From positions 1 through 9,937 of the forward strand of contig JAGDAG010000231.1 in NCBI GenBank assembly GCA_017959625.1: a stretch of DNA of 9,937 nucleotides. Reading direction: 5' to 3'. Of this stretch, positions 1 through 6,658 are shown piece after piece; position 1 is the first letter of the stretch, and each line of letters opens with the position of its first letter. The position numbers and the translations under genes are program-made. The stretch is from Abditibacteriota bacterium. GTDB lineage: Bacteria; Armatimonadota; UBA5829. The notes beneath the pieces are model-generated. The model did not search any database. It saw only the letters and a list, made by a program, of their open reading frames with translations, and was not told where the DNA came from.

Positions 1-920
1 ATCCCCTTTATCACGAGCCGAACCCCTACGTTATAAAGGATGAAGACCGCTGGGTGGAAGAGAAGGACCTGGACAATTCGCAGATAGCCTGGTCTATGGC
101 GTTTCTGGGAGACACCCAGGTGGTAAACGACCTGTATCCGGAAAAGCTGCATCTCTTATATGACTGGATACTGGAAAAGAAGGACTATTACAAAATAAAA
201 TACGTCATGGGCCTTGGAGACATCACCAACCGCGACCTCCCGAGGGAATGGGAGCTGGCGCGGGAGCAGTATGAAAGGCTCAACGGCGTCATCCCCTGGG
301 GCGTGGTGAAAGGGAACCACGATTCCTCCAAACGGTACAACGAGACCTTCGGCTATGACGCCTACAGAGCGTCCTGCGACGGGTTCTATGAAGAAAACCT
401 GGTGGAGAACTCCTACCGCTTCCTCACCGTGGGACAGAACAAATACATTATATTCACTCTGGAATACGGCCCCCGGGACGAAGTGCTGGAATGGGCGGGA
501 AAGGTGATCGACGCCCATCCGGAATGCAAGGCAATAATAACCACCCACTGCTATCTGTTCCGGGACGGCACCACGCTGGACCAGAACGACGTCTGCCCCC
601 CCGCTACCACCGGAGGCCACAACAACGGCGACCATATGTGGGACAAGTTCGTGCGGAAGCATAAAAACATCTGGTTCGTGATAAACGGCCACGACCCCTT
701 CGATAGGGTGGTAACGGCCCAAGAGAAGGGCGACGCCGGCAATCTGGTGACACAGATGCTCATAGACCCCCAGGGCACCGACGCCAATATGAAGGGAGCC
801 TGCCTCGTCTGCATACTGGGCTTCTCGGAGGACGGCAAAAAGGCCTTCGTGCGCTACTGGTCCGCCGACCAGAAAAAGTATTATCTGAAAAACAATCAGT
901 ACGAAATAGATCTGGAATAA
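1..920 (+). CDS. Metallophosphoesterase of the LamG-phosphoesterase tandem family, copy 1 (5' end outside window)
   Basis: This is the C-terminal part of a calcineurin-like metallophosphoesterase. The frame is open from the window edge (first whole codon at 3). The residues before the GTG at 54 align with the inter-domain linker of the two downstream copies, so that GTG is internal and the true start lies upstream. Phosphoesterase motifs appear in order: GDTQ (about 108-119), GDITN (about 216), GNHD (about 315), TTH (about 541) and GHDP (about 688). By family knowledge these bind a two-metal centre that hydrolyses phosphoesters; the substrate is unknown. The copies downstream have a signal peptide and a LamG-like domain, so this one probably does too. 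It ends 4 nt before the next copy, which implies one transcript. It is the most divergent copy around 330-420 and 580-720, but it keeps every putative metal ligand. The family call is firm and the function is open. Confidence 0.88.
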   Translation, partial: PLYHEPNPYVIKDEDRWVEEKDLDNSQIAWSMAFLGDTQVVNDLYPEKLHLLYDWILEKKDYYKIKYVMGLGDITNRDLPREWELAREQYERLNGVIPWGVVKGNHDSSKRYNETFGYDAYRASCDGFYEENLVENSYRFLTVGQNKYIIFTLEYGPRDEVLEWAGKVIDAHPECKAIITTHCYLFRDGTTLDQNDVCPPATTGGHNNGDHMWDKFVRKHKNIWFVINGHDPFDRVVTAQEKGDAGNLVTQMLIDPQGTDANMKGACLVCILGFSEDGKKAFVRYWSADQKKYYLKNNQYEIDLE

Positions 921-924
921 ACCC

Positions 925-2514
925 ATGAAAAAACTCATTCTGTGCCTGGCGCTGATCCTTGCGGCCGTCTCTCTCTCGGCCTACGGCGTCTCCTTCCGGC
1001 CCGATATATACTACACCCAGAAGGAGGCCCCCCGGGAGGCCGCCCATACCTACGAAGCCTGGCTGAAGCTGCCCAAAGGCTACGCCGGCAGGGCCGGGTG
1101 CATAACGGGCAATTTTGATATGACCTGCCATTCGGTGATTTTCGAGGTCCACGCCGCGGGGCATCCCCGGCTTTATATCATGGGCAAAAACTTCAGGACC
1201 GCGGACATAAAGTTCACCTCCGTCAACGCCGCCACCGGCAAATTCGTCCATCTGGCCATTGTTCTGGACGAGGAAAAACACGAAGCCCGCTGCTACCTGA
1301 ACGGAAAACTGCGGGAGACCGTGACGGAGGCGCCTATGCCTTCGGCAGTCCGCCCTCTTTCCGATTTTGAAACGGTGGATCCGGCGATCCCCCTGATAAT
1401 AGGCGGCGACAGGCGCTACGGCAACGGCGCGTATTTTCACGGACAGCTGCTTTCCGTGGCGGAGTTTTCCACAATGCGCAGCGAAAAAGAGATACGGGGC
1501 GATATGTACGATCCGGACCCCGGGGACCCCGGCCTTTTGTTTTACTACGATCTGCGGAAGGCCGAAGGAAAGGACGTCCTTGAGGATCTGGCGGGCAATT
1601 ATCCCGCCTATCGCGAGAAAAACCCCAACTACACAAAACCGGAGGACATGTGGTCGGAGGAAAAGGATATAGACAACGGCCCCATAGCCTGGTCCATAGC
1701 CTTTCTGGGGGACACACAGGTAGTGAATGACCTCTATCCGGAAAAATTCCATCTGCTTATAGACGCGATACTGGCAAAGAAAGACGAATACAACATAAAA
1801 TACGTCATGGGCCTGGGGGACATCACCAACCGCAACCTCCCGAGGGAATGGGAGCTGGCAAAAGAGCAGTACGACCGCCTCAACGGCGTCATCCCCTGGG
1901 GCGTGGTGATAGGCAACCACGACGGCTCAAAAGAGTATAACGCCGCCTTCGGCACTCCGGAATACAGAGCGTCCTGCGACGGCGTTTTTGAAGAAGGCAA
2001 AATAGACAACTCCTACCGCTTCCTCACAGTGGGGCAGAACAAATATATAGTGTTCACTCTGGAATACGGTCCCCGGGACGAGGTGATGGAATGGGCCGGA
2101 AAGCTGATAGACGAGCACCCGGAATGCAAGGCAATAATAACCACCCACTGCTATCTGTTCCGGGACGGCACCACCATGGACGCCAAGGATATGTATCCCG
2201 CCGCGGGAAGGCCCAACAACGGCGACGACCTGTGGGAAAAATACTTCCGGAAGCACAAGAACATACAGCTGGTCATCTGCGGCCACGACCCCTGGGATCT
2301 GGTGGTATGCAGGCAGGAAAAGGGCGACGCCGGAAATATGGTCACCCAGTTTCTGATAGACCCCCAGGGCACCGACGCCAATCTGAAGGGCGCCTGCCTT
2401 ATATGCTTCCTGGGTTTCTCGGAGGACGGCAAAAAGGCATACGTGCGGTACTGGTCCGCCGACAGGGATATGTATTATATAAAAGACAACCAGTACGAGG
2501 TGGATCTGGAGTAG
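925..2514 (+). CDS. Exported LamG-domain metallophosphoesterase, copy 2
   Basis: The 529-residue protein starts with a Sec signal peptide (KK, then a hydrophobic stretch to about residue 19, with likely cleavage after LSA), so it probably acts outside the cytoplasmic membrane. Residues about 25-215 form a LamG/concanavalin-A-like beta-sandwich, recognisable from TYEAWLKLP, a KFVHLAIVLD strand and a CYLNGKL strand. Residues about 254-525 are a calcineurin-like phosphoesterase: D263-x-Q265, GDITN (D299, N302), GNHD (N331, H332, D333), H408 and GH454. The ATG at 925 is chosen because the signal peptide begins there. Only a weak GGA (914-916) precedes it, so translational coupling to copy 1 (4-nt gap) is likely. 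The LamG domain may bind a polysaccharide or protein surface; that is inference, and the substrate cannot be told from sequence. The nearest relatives in the window are the copies on each side. Confidence 0.9.
   Translation: MKKLILCLALILAAVSLSAYGVSFRPDIYYTQKEAPREAAHTYEAWLKLPKGYAGRAGCITGNFDMTCHSVIFEVHAAGHPRLYIMGKNFRTADIKFTSVNAATGKFVHLAIVLDEEKHEARCYLNGKLRETVTEAPMPSAVRPLSDFETVDPAIPLIIGGDRRYGNGAYFHGQLLSVAEFSTMRSEKEIRGDMYDPDPGDPGLLFYYDLRKAEGKDVLEDLAGNYPAYREKNPNYTKPEDMWSEEKDIDNGPIAWSIAFLGDTQVVNDLYPEKFHLLIDAILAKKDEYNIKYVMGLGDITNRNLPREWELAKEQYDRLNGVIPWGVVIGNHDGSKEYNAAFGTPEYRASCDGVFEEGKIDNSYRFLTVGQNKYIVFTLEYGPRDEVMEWAGKLIDEHPECKAIITTHCYLFRDGTTMDAKDMYPAAGRPNNGDDLWEKYFRKHKNIQLVICGHDPWDLVVCRQEKGDAGNMVTQFLIDPQGTDANLKGACLICFLGFSEDGKKAYVRYWSADRDMYYIKDNQYEVDLE
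2508..2511 (+). promoter_or_regulatory. Shine-Dalgarno site for copy 3, inside the end of copy 2
   Basis: GGAG sits seven nt before the ATG at 2519 and is part of the final Leu-Glu codons of copy 2. Ribosomes ending copy 2 therefore uncover and can reload at this site, which suggests translational coupling. Confidence 0.65.
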
Positions 2515-2518
2515 AAAG

Positions 2519-4117
2519 ATGAAAAAACTTATTTTTGCGATATGCGTTTTACTATGCGGAGCGTGTCTTGCCGCGGCGGGGCTTTCCTTCCGGCCGGATA
2601 TATATTACACCCAGAAGGAGCCCCTGGCGGTCCCCGCCCACACCTACGAGGCGTGGCTCAGGCTGCCCAAAGACTTCCGGGGCAGAGGAGGAAGCATCGC
2701 GGGCAACTACGATATGTCCTCCTTTTCCGTGGTCTATGAAGTCCACGCAGAGGGACACCCCCGGCTGTATATTGAGGGAAAGGGGCACAGACAGGCAAAC
2801 ATCACCTTCAAGAGCATCAACGCCGCCACGGGCAAATTTCTGCATATGGCCATCACCCTGGACGAGGAAAAGCACGAGGCCAAGTGCTACATCAACGGAA
2901 AGCTGCGGGAGACCCTGACGGAAGTGCCCATGTACACGGAGACCAAGCCTCTGTCCGAATTCGAGACAGTGCAGCCCAATATCCCCCTGGTCATAGGCGG
3001 AGACAAACGCTTCGGCAACGGCGCGTATTTTCACGGGCAGCTGCTTTCCGTGGCGGAGTTTTCCACAGTGCGCAGCGAAAAAGAGATCCGGAGCGATATG
3101 TACGATCCGGACCCCAAGGACCCGGGCCTTCTGTTTTACTACGATCTGCGGAAGTCCGATGGCAAGGACGTCATAGAGGATCTGGCGGGGAACTATCCCC
3201 TGTATCATGAGCCCAACCCCTATTTCATACAGCCCGAGGACACCTGGGTGGAGGAAAAGGACGTGGACAACAGCCCTATAGCCTGGTCCATGGCCTTTCT
3301 GGGAGATACACAGGTCTTAAACGACGTATATCCCGACAAATTCCATCTGCTCATGGACGGGATACTGGCCAAAAAGGACGAATACAACATAAAATACGTC
3401 ATGGGCCTGGGAGACATCACCAACCGCAACCTGCCGAGGGAATGGGAGCTGGCCAAGGAGCAGTACGACCGCCTTACGGGCGTCATTCCCTGGGGCGTGG
3501 TGATAGGCAACCACGACGGCTCAAAGGAGTATAACGCCGCCTTCGGCACTCCGGAATACAGGGCGTCCTGCGACGGCTTCTTTGAAGAGGGCAAAATAGA
3601 CAACTCCTACCGCTTCCTGACAGCAGGGCAGAACAAATACATCATATTCACCCTGGAATACGGCCCCCGGGACGAGGTGATGGAATGGGCGGGAAAACTG
3701 ATAGACGAACACCCCGAATGCAAGGCCGTCATCACCACCCACAACTATCTGTTCCGGGACGGCACCACCATGGATGAGAAGGACTCCTATCCCCCCACCA
3801 TCTGCGGCGGCAGGCCCAACAACGGCGACCACATGTGGGACAAGTTCGTCCGCAAACACAGGACCATACAGCTGGTCATCTGCGGCCACGACCCCTTTGA
3901 CATGGTGGTATGCAGGCAGGAAAAGGGAGACGCGGGCAATATGGTCACGGCCCTCCTCATCGACCCCCAGAGCACCGACGCCGTCCGGAAGGGCGTGTGC
4001 CTCATCTGCTTCCTGGGCTTCTCCGGGGACGGCAAAAAAGCATACGTGCGGTACTGGTCCGCCGACCAGAAGAAGTACTATATCAGAGCAAACCAGTACG
4101 GGATAGATCTGGAATAA
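2519..4117 (+). CDS. Exported LamG-domain metallophosphoesterase, copy 3
   Basis: This 532-residue protein has the same architecture as copy 2. A signal peptide covers about residues 1-20 (the cysteines at 13 and 16 do not make a convincing lipobox). A LamG-like domain spans about 25-215, then a linker, then the phosphoesterase domain at about 254-528 with GDTQ (D263), GDITN (D299), GNHD (H332), TTH (H408) and GH457. It differs from copy 2 by a three-residue insertion near 425-430 (YPPTICGG against YPAAG). The start is supported by GGAG at 2508-2511, seven nt before the ATG, lying inside the last codons of copy 2; the 4-nt gap again implies an operon. It is the last copy, and its stop runs straight into an intrinsic terminator. 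Function is assigned only to the level of a secreted metal-dependent phosphoesterase, possibly acting on phosphorylated surface or dietary glycans. Confidence 0.9.
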   Translation: MKKLIFAICVLLCGACLAAAGLSFRPDIYYTQKEPLAVPAHTYEAWLRLPKDFRGRGGSIAGNYDMSSFSVVYEVHAEGHPRLYIEGKGHRQANITFKSINAATGKFLHMAITLDEEKHEAKCYINGKLRETLTEVPMYTETKPLSEFETVQPNIPLVIGGDKRFGNGAYFHGQLLSVAEFSTVRSEKEIRSDMYDPDPKDPGLLFYYDLRKSDGKDVIEDLAGNYPLYHEPNPYFIQPEDTWVEEKDVDNSPIAWSMAFLGDTQVLNDVYPDKFHLLMDGILAKKDEYNIKYVMGLGDITNRNLPREWELAKEQYDRLTGVIPWGVVIGNHDGSKEYNAAFGTPEYRASCDGFFEEGKIDNSYRFLTAGQNKYIIFTLEYGPRDEVMEWAGKLIDEHPECKAVITTHNYLFRDGTTMDEKDSYPPTICGGRPNNGDHMWDKFVRKHRTIQLVICGHDPFDMVVCRQEKGDAGNMVTALLIDPQSTDAVRKGVCLICFLGFSGDGKKAYVRYWSADQKKYYIRANQYGIDLE

Positions 4118-4145
4118 AAAAAGCCGCCGAAAGGCGGCTTTTTTT
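4116..4145. terminator. Bidirectional intrinsic terminator between convergent genes
   Basis: A perfect stem GCCGCC (4123-4128) / GGCGGC (4133-4138) closes a GAAA loop. It is flanked by seven A (4116-4122) and seven T (4139-4145), so it works as a Rho-independent terminator on either strand. It ends the metallophosphoesterase operon on + and the superoxide reductase gene on -. The stop codon of each gene (4115-4117 and 4144-4146) overlaps the A or T tract. Confidence 0.93.
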
Positions 4146-4518
4146 ACGTTTTCATGCATTTCCACAGCCCGTGCAGGTTGCAGAAGGCGTACACGTTTTT
4201 CACCTTTGTCCCCTGGCTAAACACGCACCGTGGCTCTTCTCCCGGCCCGAAAAAACGGAACTCGCCGCCGGACACGGTTTCCGCAAACACCCACTCTATC
4301 CGGTGCCCCGGCAAAGACGGGTGCAGGTTTATGCCCACGGTCACCTTCAGGACCCCGTCTTCCATGCGGGCGTCCGGCAGGTGCCGGTCCACGGCCCCTC
4401 CCGAAAGAGTGTCCTTCAGTATTTCCATATCCCGGCCGCAGCAGGCGGGGGATGCTTCGGCAAAAGCAAACACAACGCTGCCGCAGACGGGGCAGCGGTA
4501 AAAGAAAATTTTACTCAC
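4144..4518 (-). CDS. Desulfoferrodoxin-type superoxide reductase (two iron centres)
   Basis: The 124-residue protein matches class I desulfoferrodoxins, which reduce superoxide to hydrogen peroxide in the cytoplasm of anaerobes, usually with electrons from rubredoxin. The N-terminal desulforedoxin-like module has C9-x2-C12 and C26-C27 for the Fe(Cys)4 centre I. The neelaredoxin-like domain has all expected ligands of the Fe(His)4Cys centre II: H46, H66 (LHP), H72 (GHRIEW), C113 and H116 (CNLHGLW). Length is normal for the family. The active-site Glu-Lys pair normally just before the first His (EKH) is D44-R45 here, a conservative but uncommon change. The GTG start at 4518 is fixed by GGAGG at 4524-4528. 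The gene appears monocistronic, with its own promoter and a terminator shared with the convergent gene. The symbol dfx or sor would be usual but is not asserted. Confidence 0.93.
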   Translation of the reverse strand: MSKIFFYRCPVCGSVVFAFAEASPACCGRDMEILKDTLSGGAVDRHLPDARMEDGVLKVTVGINLHPSLPGHRIEWVFAETVSGGEFRFFGPGEEPRCVFSQGTKVKNVYAFCNLHGLWKCMKT

Positions 4519-4523
4519 GTTTT

Positions 4524-4528
4524 CCTCC
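4524..4528 (-). promoter_or_regulatory. Shine-Dalgarno site fixing the GTG start of superoxide reductase
   Basis: On the minus strand GGAGG lies five nt before GTG at 4518. No ATG is suitably placed, so the non-ATG start is preferred. The first residues (SKIFFYRCPVC) align with the usual start of the desulforedoxin module. Confidence 0.8.
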
Positions 4529-4547
4529 GGCTTTCTTCGTAATTTCC

Positions 4548-4576
4548 ATTTTACAGCATTTTCCGCCGCCTGTCAA
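4548..4576 (-). promoter_or_regulatory. Sigma70-type promoter of the superoxide reductase gene
   Basis: On the minus strand a perfect -35 TTGACA (4571-4576) is followed by a 17-nt spacer and the -10 TAAAAT (4548-4553). Transcription would start near 4541, giving a leader of about 22 nt with the GGAGG site. No clear operator overlaps it, so expression may be constitutive. Confidence 0.8.
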
Positions 4577-4624
4577 CAGAAAATGATCCGCAGCGGTTTT
4601 TTTGCCCTTTTAATATTCCGCCGT

Positions 4625-4645
4625 TTGTAGTAAAATATATATAAC
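4625..4645 (+). promoter_or_regulatory. Candidate promoter region of the DraG-like / glycoside hydrolase operon
   Basis: An A/T-rich block upstream of the operon has two -10-like hexamers, TAAAAT (4631-4636) and TATAAC (4640-4645). No good -35 lies at 16-18 nt; TTGCCC at 4602-4607 is too far from either. The promoter may depend on an activator or another sigma factor. The imperfect palindrome CCGCAGCGG at 4588-4596 lies between the divergent promoters and could be an operator, but this is weak. Confidence 0.4.
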
Positions 4646-4657
4646 AATAAGTTTAGC

Positions 4658-4662
4658 AAGGA
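4658..4662 (+). promoter_or_regulatory. Shine-Dalgarno site of the DraG-like gene
   Basis: AAGGA ends six nt before the ATG at 4669, which supports that start. Confidence 0.7.
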
Positions 4663-4668
4663 TATCAT

Positions 4669-6639
4669 ATGAACAGAATTAATCTTGACTACAACGTATA
4701 TCTGGACAAGGTAAACGCCTGCTGGCTGGGCAAAAGCCTGGGCGGAGTCATAGGCGCCCTTTTCGAGGGGCACAAGTTTTTTGAAGAGTTGTCCCCCGAC
4801 AGCCTGTGGCCTCCCATAGTATATCCCAACGACGACCTGGACATCCAGGTGGTGTGGCTGGAGATGCTGGAGGACAAGGGCACCGACATAAACCACGACA
4901 TGCTGGTGGACTACTGGCGTAACCACTGCTGGTATCATTTTGCGGAATACGGTTCATTTCTTTATAACGTGCAGAGAGGCATAATGCCTCCGGAAAGCGG
5001 CAGCTTCAACAATTTTTATTTTTCCGAATCGGAGGGGTGCCCCATCCGCGCGGAGATATGGGGGCTCACCGCTCCCTGCAACCCCGCCCTTGCCGCGGAA
5101 CACGCCTGGTATGACGGCACCCTGGACCACAAACGCACCTCCGTGTATGCCGAGATGTTCTGGGCGGCGGCCAACGCCTACGCCATGGACTGCGACGACC
5201 TGGACGAGGTGGTGAACGCAGCCCTTACGGAGGTCCCCGAAGACAGCGAGATTTACGCCATAACGGCCGACGTGCGTTATTGCGCCGAAAACCTTGCCAC
5301 TCTGAAGGAAATGTTTCTTTATCTGGTGCGCCGCTGGGGGGACAGCGATTCCTCCAAGAGCCAGATAAACTTTGCTTTTTCGCTGCTGCCTCTTTATTAC
5401 AGCGGCCTGGATTTCAAAAAGGCCATGGCCTGCGCCTGCTCCCTGACCTTTGACACCGACTGCACCGCCGCCACGGCCTGCGCCCTGCTGGGGAGCATGA
5501 AGGGCACCAAAGCCCTGCCCGCAGACTGGCTGGAGAAGCTGGGCAAAAACCTCACCTGCGACGTTGCAGTCCGCCACAAGGAGGCCCCTATCCTCGATTT
5601 TGCCGCGGACACCTGCGCCGTGGGCATAGAGGGCATGCTGAACAACAATACGGCCGTCAACATAACAAACGTCCCGGAGGGCGTCATGGCTGCGGTAAAG
5701 GAGCGCTACGCCTCCCGCCCCGCCCTTCCCCCGGTATCCATAGAGGCGGACACTCTGCCCGACGATATCATCACGCCGGAGACCAACGGCCGCTTCCGGA
5801 TGTCCGTATCCTTCTTCAACAGCCTGCCGAAGGAAATAAAGGGCATCATCAAGACCGAAAGCCTGTCGCCCCATCTCAAAGTGTCGCCGAACCTTCAGAC
5901 CGACGTGACGATCCCGCCAAACGGCGAATACTCCCTTGCCCTTTCCCTGACGGCGGATTTTTCCGAAAATATAATCTGGGACAAAAACCTGGTGCGCTTC
6001 ACCTTTGAGAGCCGGGAATGCGCGGTGAGCAGGGAGCTGGGCGTCATCGGCGCCAGGATCTGGCAGGTGTACGGCCCCTACTGGGATATTTACGACACAA
6101 AGGTATTCGACGAATGCCCCTTCCGGAACAGCAGGATATGCAACCATCCCGGCAGGCTGGGCTACGGCCAGGCGGGGACCCACCAGTACGTGAACATCGA
6201 CAGGGAATACCTGGCGGAAAGGGTGCTGGCGCGGCGGGAGATACCCGAAGAGCATCCCTTCACCCTGTGCCTGGCGGAAGACCTTATACGCAAGGAGGAT
6301 ATCTCCTTCAACATGGGCGAAAGCGTGTATTACTTTACCCGGAAGTTCATAACCCGGGAAAAACAGACGGCGGGGCTCATGGTGGGCGCTTCCTGTCCCT
6401 TCAAGATATGGATCAACGGAAAGGTGGCCTTTGAAAACAGGAAAAACATTCCCTACAGCCAGCAGGACTGGTGGATCCCCTTTGAAGCGGAACCGGACAC
6501 GGTCTACAGGATAGTGGTCAAGGCGGTCCAGCTGGGCAGCGATTTCAAATTCTCTCTGTCTCCGCGGCTGGACGAAAGCAAAGCGGACCACATACACGGA
6601 ATCAGCTATCTTTCAGACAGCTACGGCAATATATTCTGA
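4669..6639 (+). CDS. ADP-ribosylglycohydrolase-fold (DraG-like) protein with C-terminal beta-sandwich extension
   Basis: The 656-residue protein has no signal peptide, so it is probably cytoplasmic. Residues about 10-350 look like the all-helical ADP-ribosylglycohydrolase fold. Visible motifs are a glycine-rich GKSLGGVIGA (21-30), the acidic motif N54-D55-D56-L57-D58 and the C-terminal metal motif D262-T263-D264-C265-T266 followed by AATACALLGSMKG. Enzymes of this fold use two Mg ions to cleave N- or O-glycosidic bonds of ADP-ribose. Here the usual Thr of the TDD motif is Asn, and the Thr of the DxDT motif is Cys with Thr one residue later, so the substrate may not be ADP-ribose. Residues about 360-635 are extra, beta-rich and jelly-roll-like (for example KIWINGKVAFEN near 579-590), resembling accessory domains of glycoside hydrolases. 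It is 19 nt from the downstream GH106-like gene. Fold call firm, function open. Confidence 0.82.
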   Translation: MNRINLDYNVYLDKVNACWLGKSLGGVIGALFEGHKFFEELSPDSLWPPIVYPNDDLDIQVVWLEMLEDKGTDINHDMLVDYWRNHCWYHFAEYGSFLYNVQRGIMPPESGSFNNFYFSESEGCPIRAEIWGLTAPCNPALAAEHAWYDGTLDHKRTSVYAEMFWAAANAYAMDCDDLDEVVNAALTEVPEDSEIYAITADVRYCAENLATLKEMFLYLVRRWGDSDSSKSQINFAFSLLPLYYSGLDFKKAMACACSLTFDTDCTAATACALLGSMKGTKALPADWLEKLGKNLTCDVAVRHKEAPILDFAADTCAVGIEGMLNNNTAVNITNVPEGVMAAVKERYASRPALPPVSIEADTLPDDIITPETNGRFRMSVSFFNSLPKEIKGIIKTESLSPHLKVSPNLQTDVTIPPNGEYSLALSLTADFSENIIWDKNLVRFTFESRECAVSRELGVIGARIWQVYGPYWDIYDTKVFDECPFRNSRICNHPGRLGYGQAGTHQYVNIDREYLAERVLARREIPEEHPFTLCLAEDLIRKEDISFNMGESVYYFTRKFITREKQTAGLMVGASCPFKIWINGKVAFENRKNIPYSQQDWWIPFEAEPDTVYRIVVKAVQLGSDFKFSLSPRLDESKADHIHGISYLSDSYGNIF

Positions 6640-6648
6640 TCAATAATT

Positions 6649-6652
6649 GGAG
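6649..6652 (+). promoter_or_regulatory. Shine-Dalgarno site fixing the ATG start at 6659
   Basis: GGAG is followed by six nt and then ATG at 6659. An in-frame TTG at 6647 overlaps this site and has no ribosome binding site of its own, so the ATG is the better start and removes four residues from the longest reading frame. Confidence 0.85.
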
Positions 6653-6658
6653 AACAAA

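Larger units (their letters stand above)
1..4117 (+). repeat. Three-copy tandem gene duplication
   Basis: Three head-to-tail copies of one gene stand here, with about 1594 nt between the starts of copies 2 and 3. Similarity extends through signal peptide, LamG domain, linker and phosphoesterase domain, and it reaches the third codon positions in patches. Examples are 519-574 against 2119-2174 (56 of 56 identical) and 1894-1983 against 3488-3577 (88 of 90 identical). More copies may lie upstream of the window. Confidence 0.9.

Noticed and set aside
54..56. GTG at 54 as the real start of a short stand-alone phosphoesterase
   Set aside because: The frame stays open to the window edge, and the upstream codons match the linker of copies 2 and 3, so it is an internal valine of a longer gene.
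760..1920. 386-codon open frame on the minus strand spanning the copy 1/copy 2 junction
   Set aside because: It is an antisense shadow of two well-supported genes, again codon-aligned and with no family resemblance.
2557..2566. Lipoprotein signal in copy 3 (cysteines at residues 13 and 16)
   Set aside because: Residues before each Cys do not fit a lipobox, and copy 2 lacks an equivalent. An ordinary signal peptide is more likely.
4588..4603. CCGCAGCGG followed by seven T as an intrinsic terminator
   Set aside because: The possible stem is only three base pairs, and no plus-strand gene ends just upstream.
4954..6597. 547-codon open frame on the minus strand opposite the DraG-like gene
   Set aside because: It has the same cause: a codon-aligned antisense shadow without start signals or a recognisable domain.
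6647..6658. TTG start for the GH106-like gene, adding four residues
   Set aside because: The TTG overlaps the GGAG ribosome binding site that serves the ATG at 6659 at ideal spacing.
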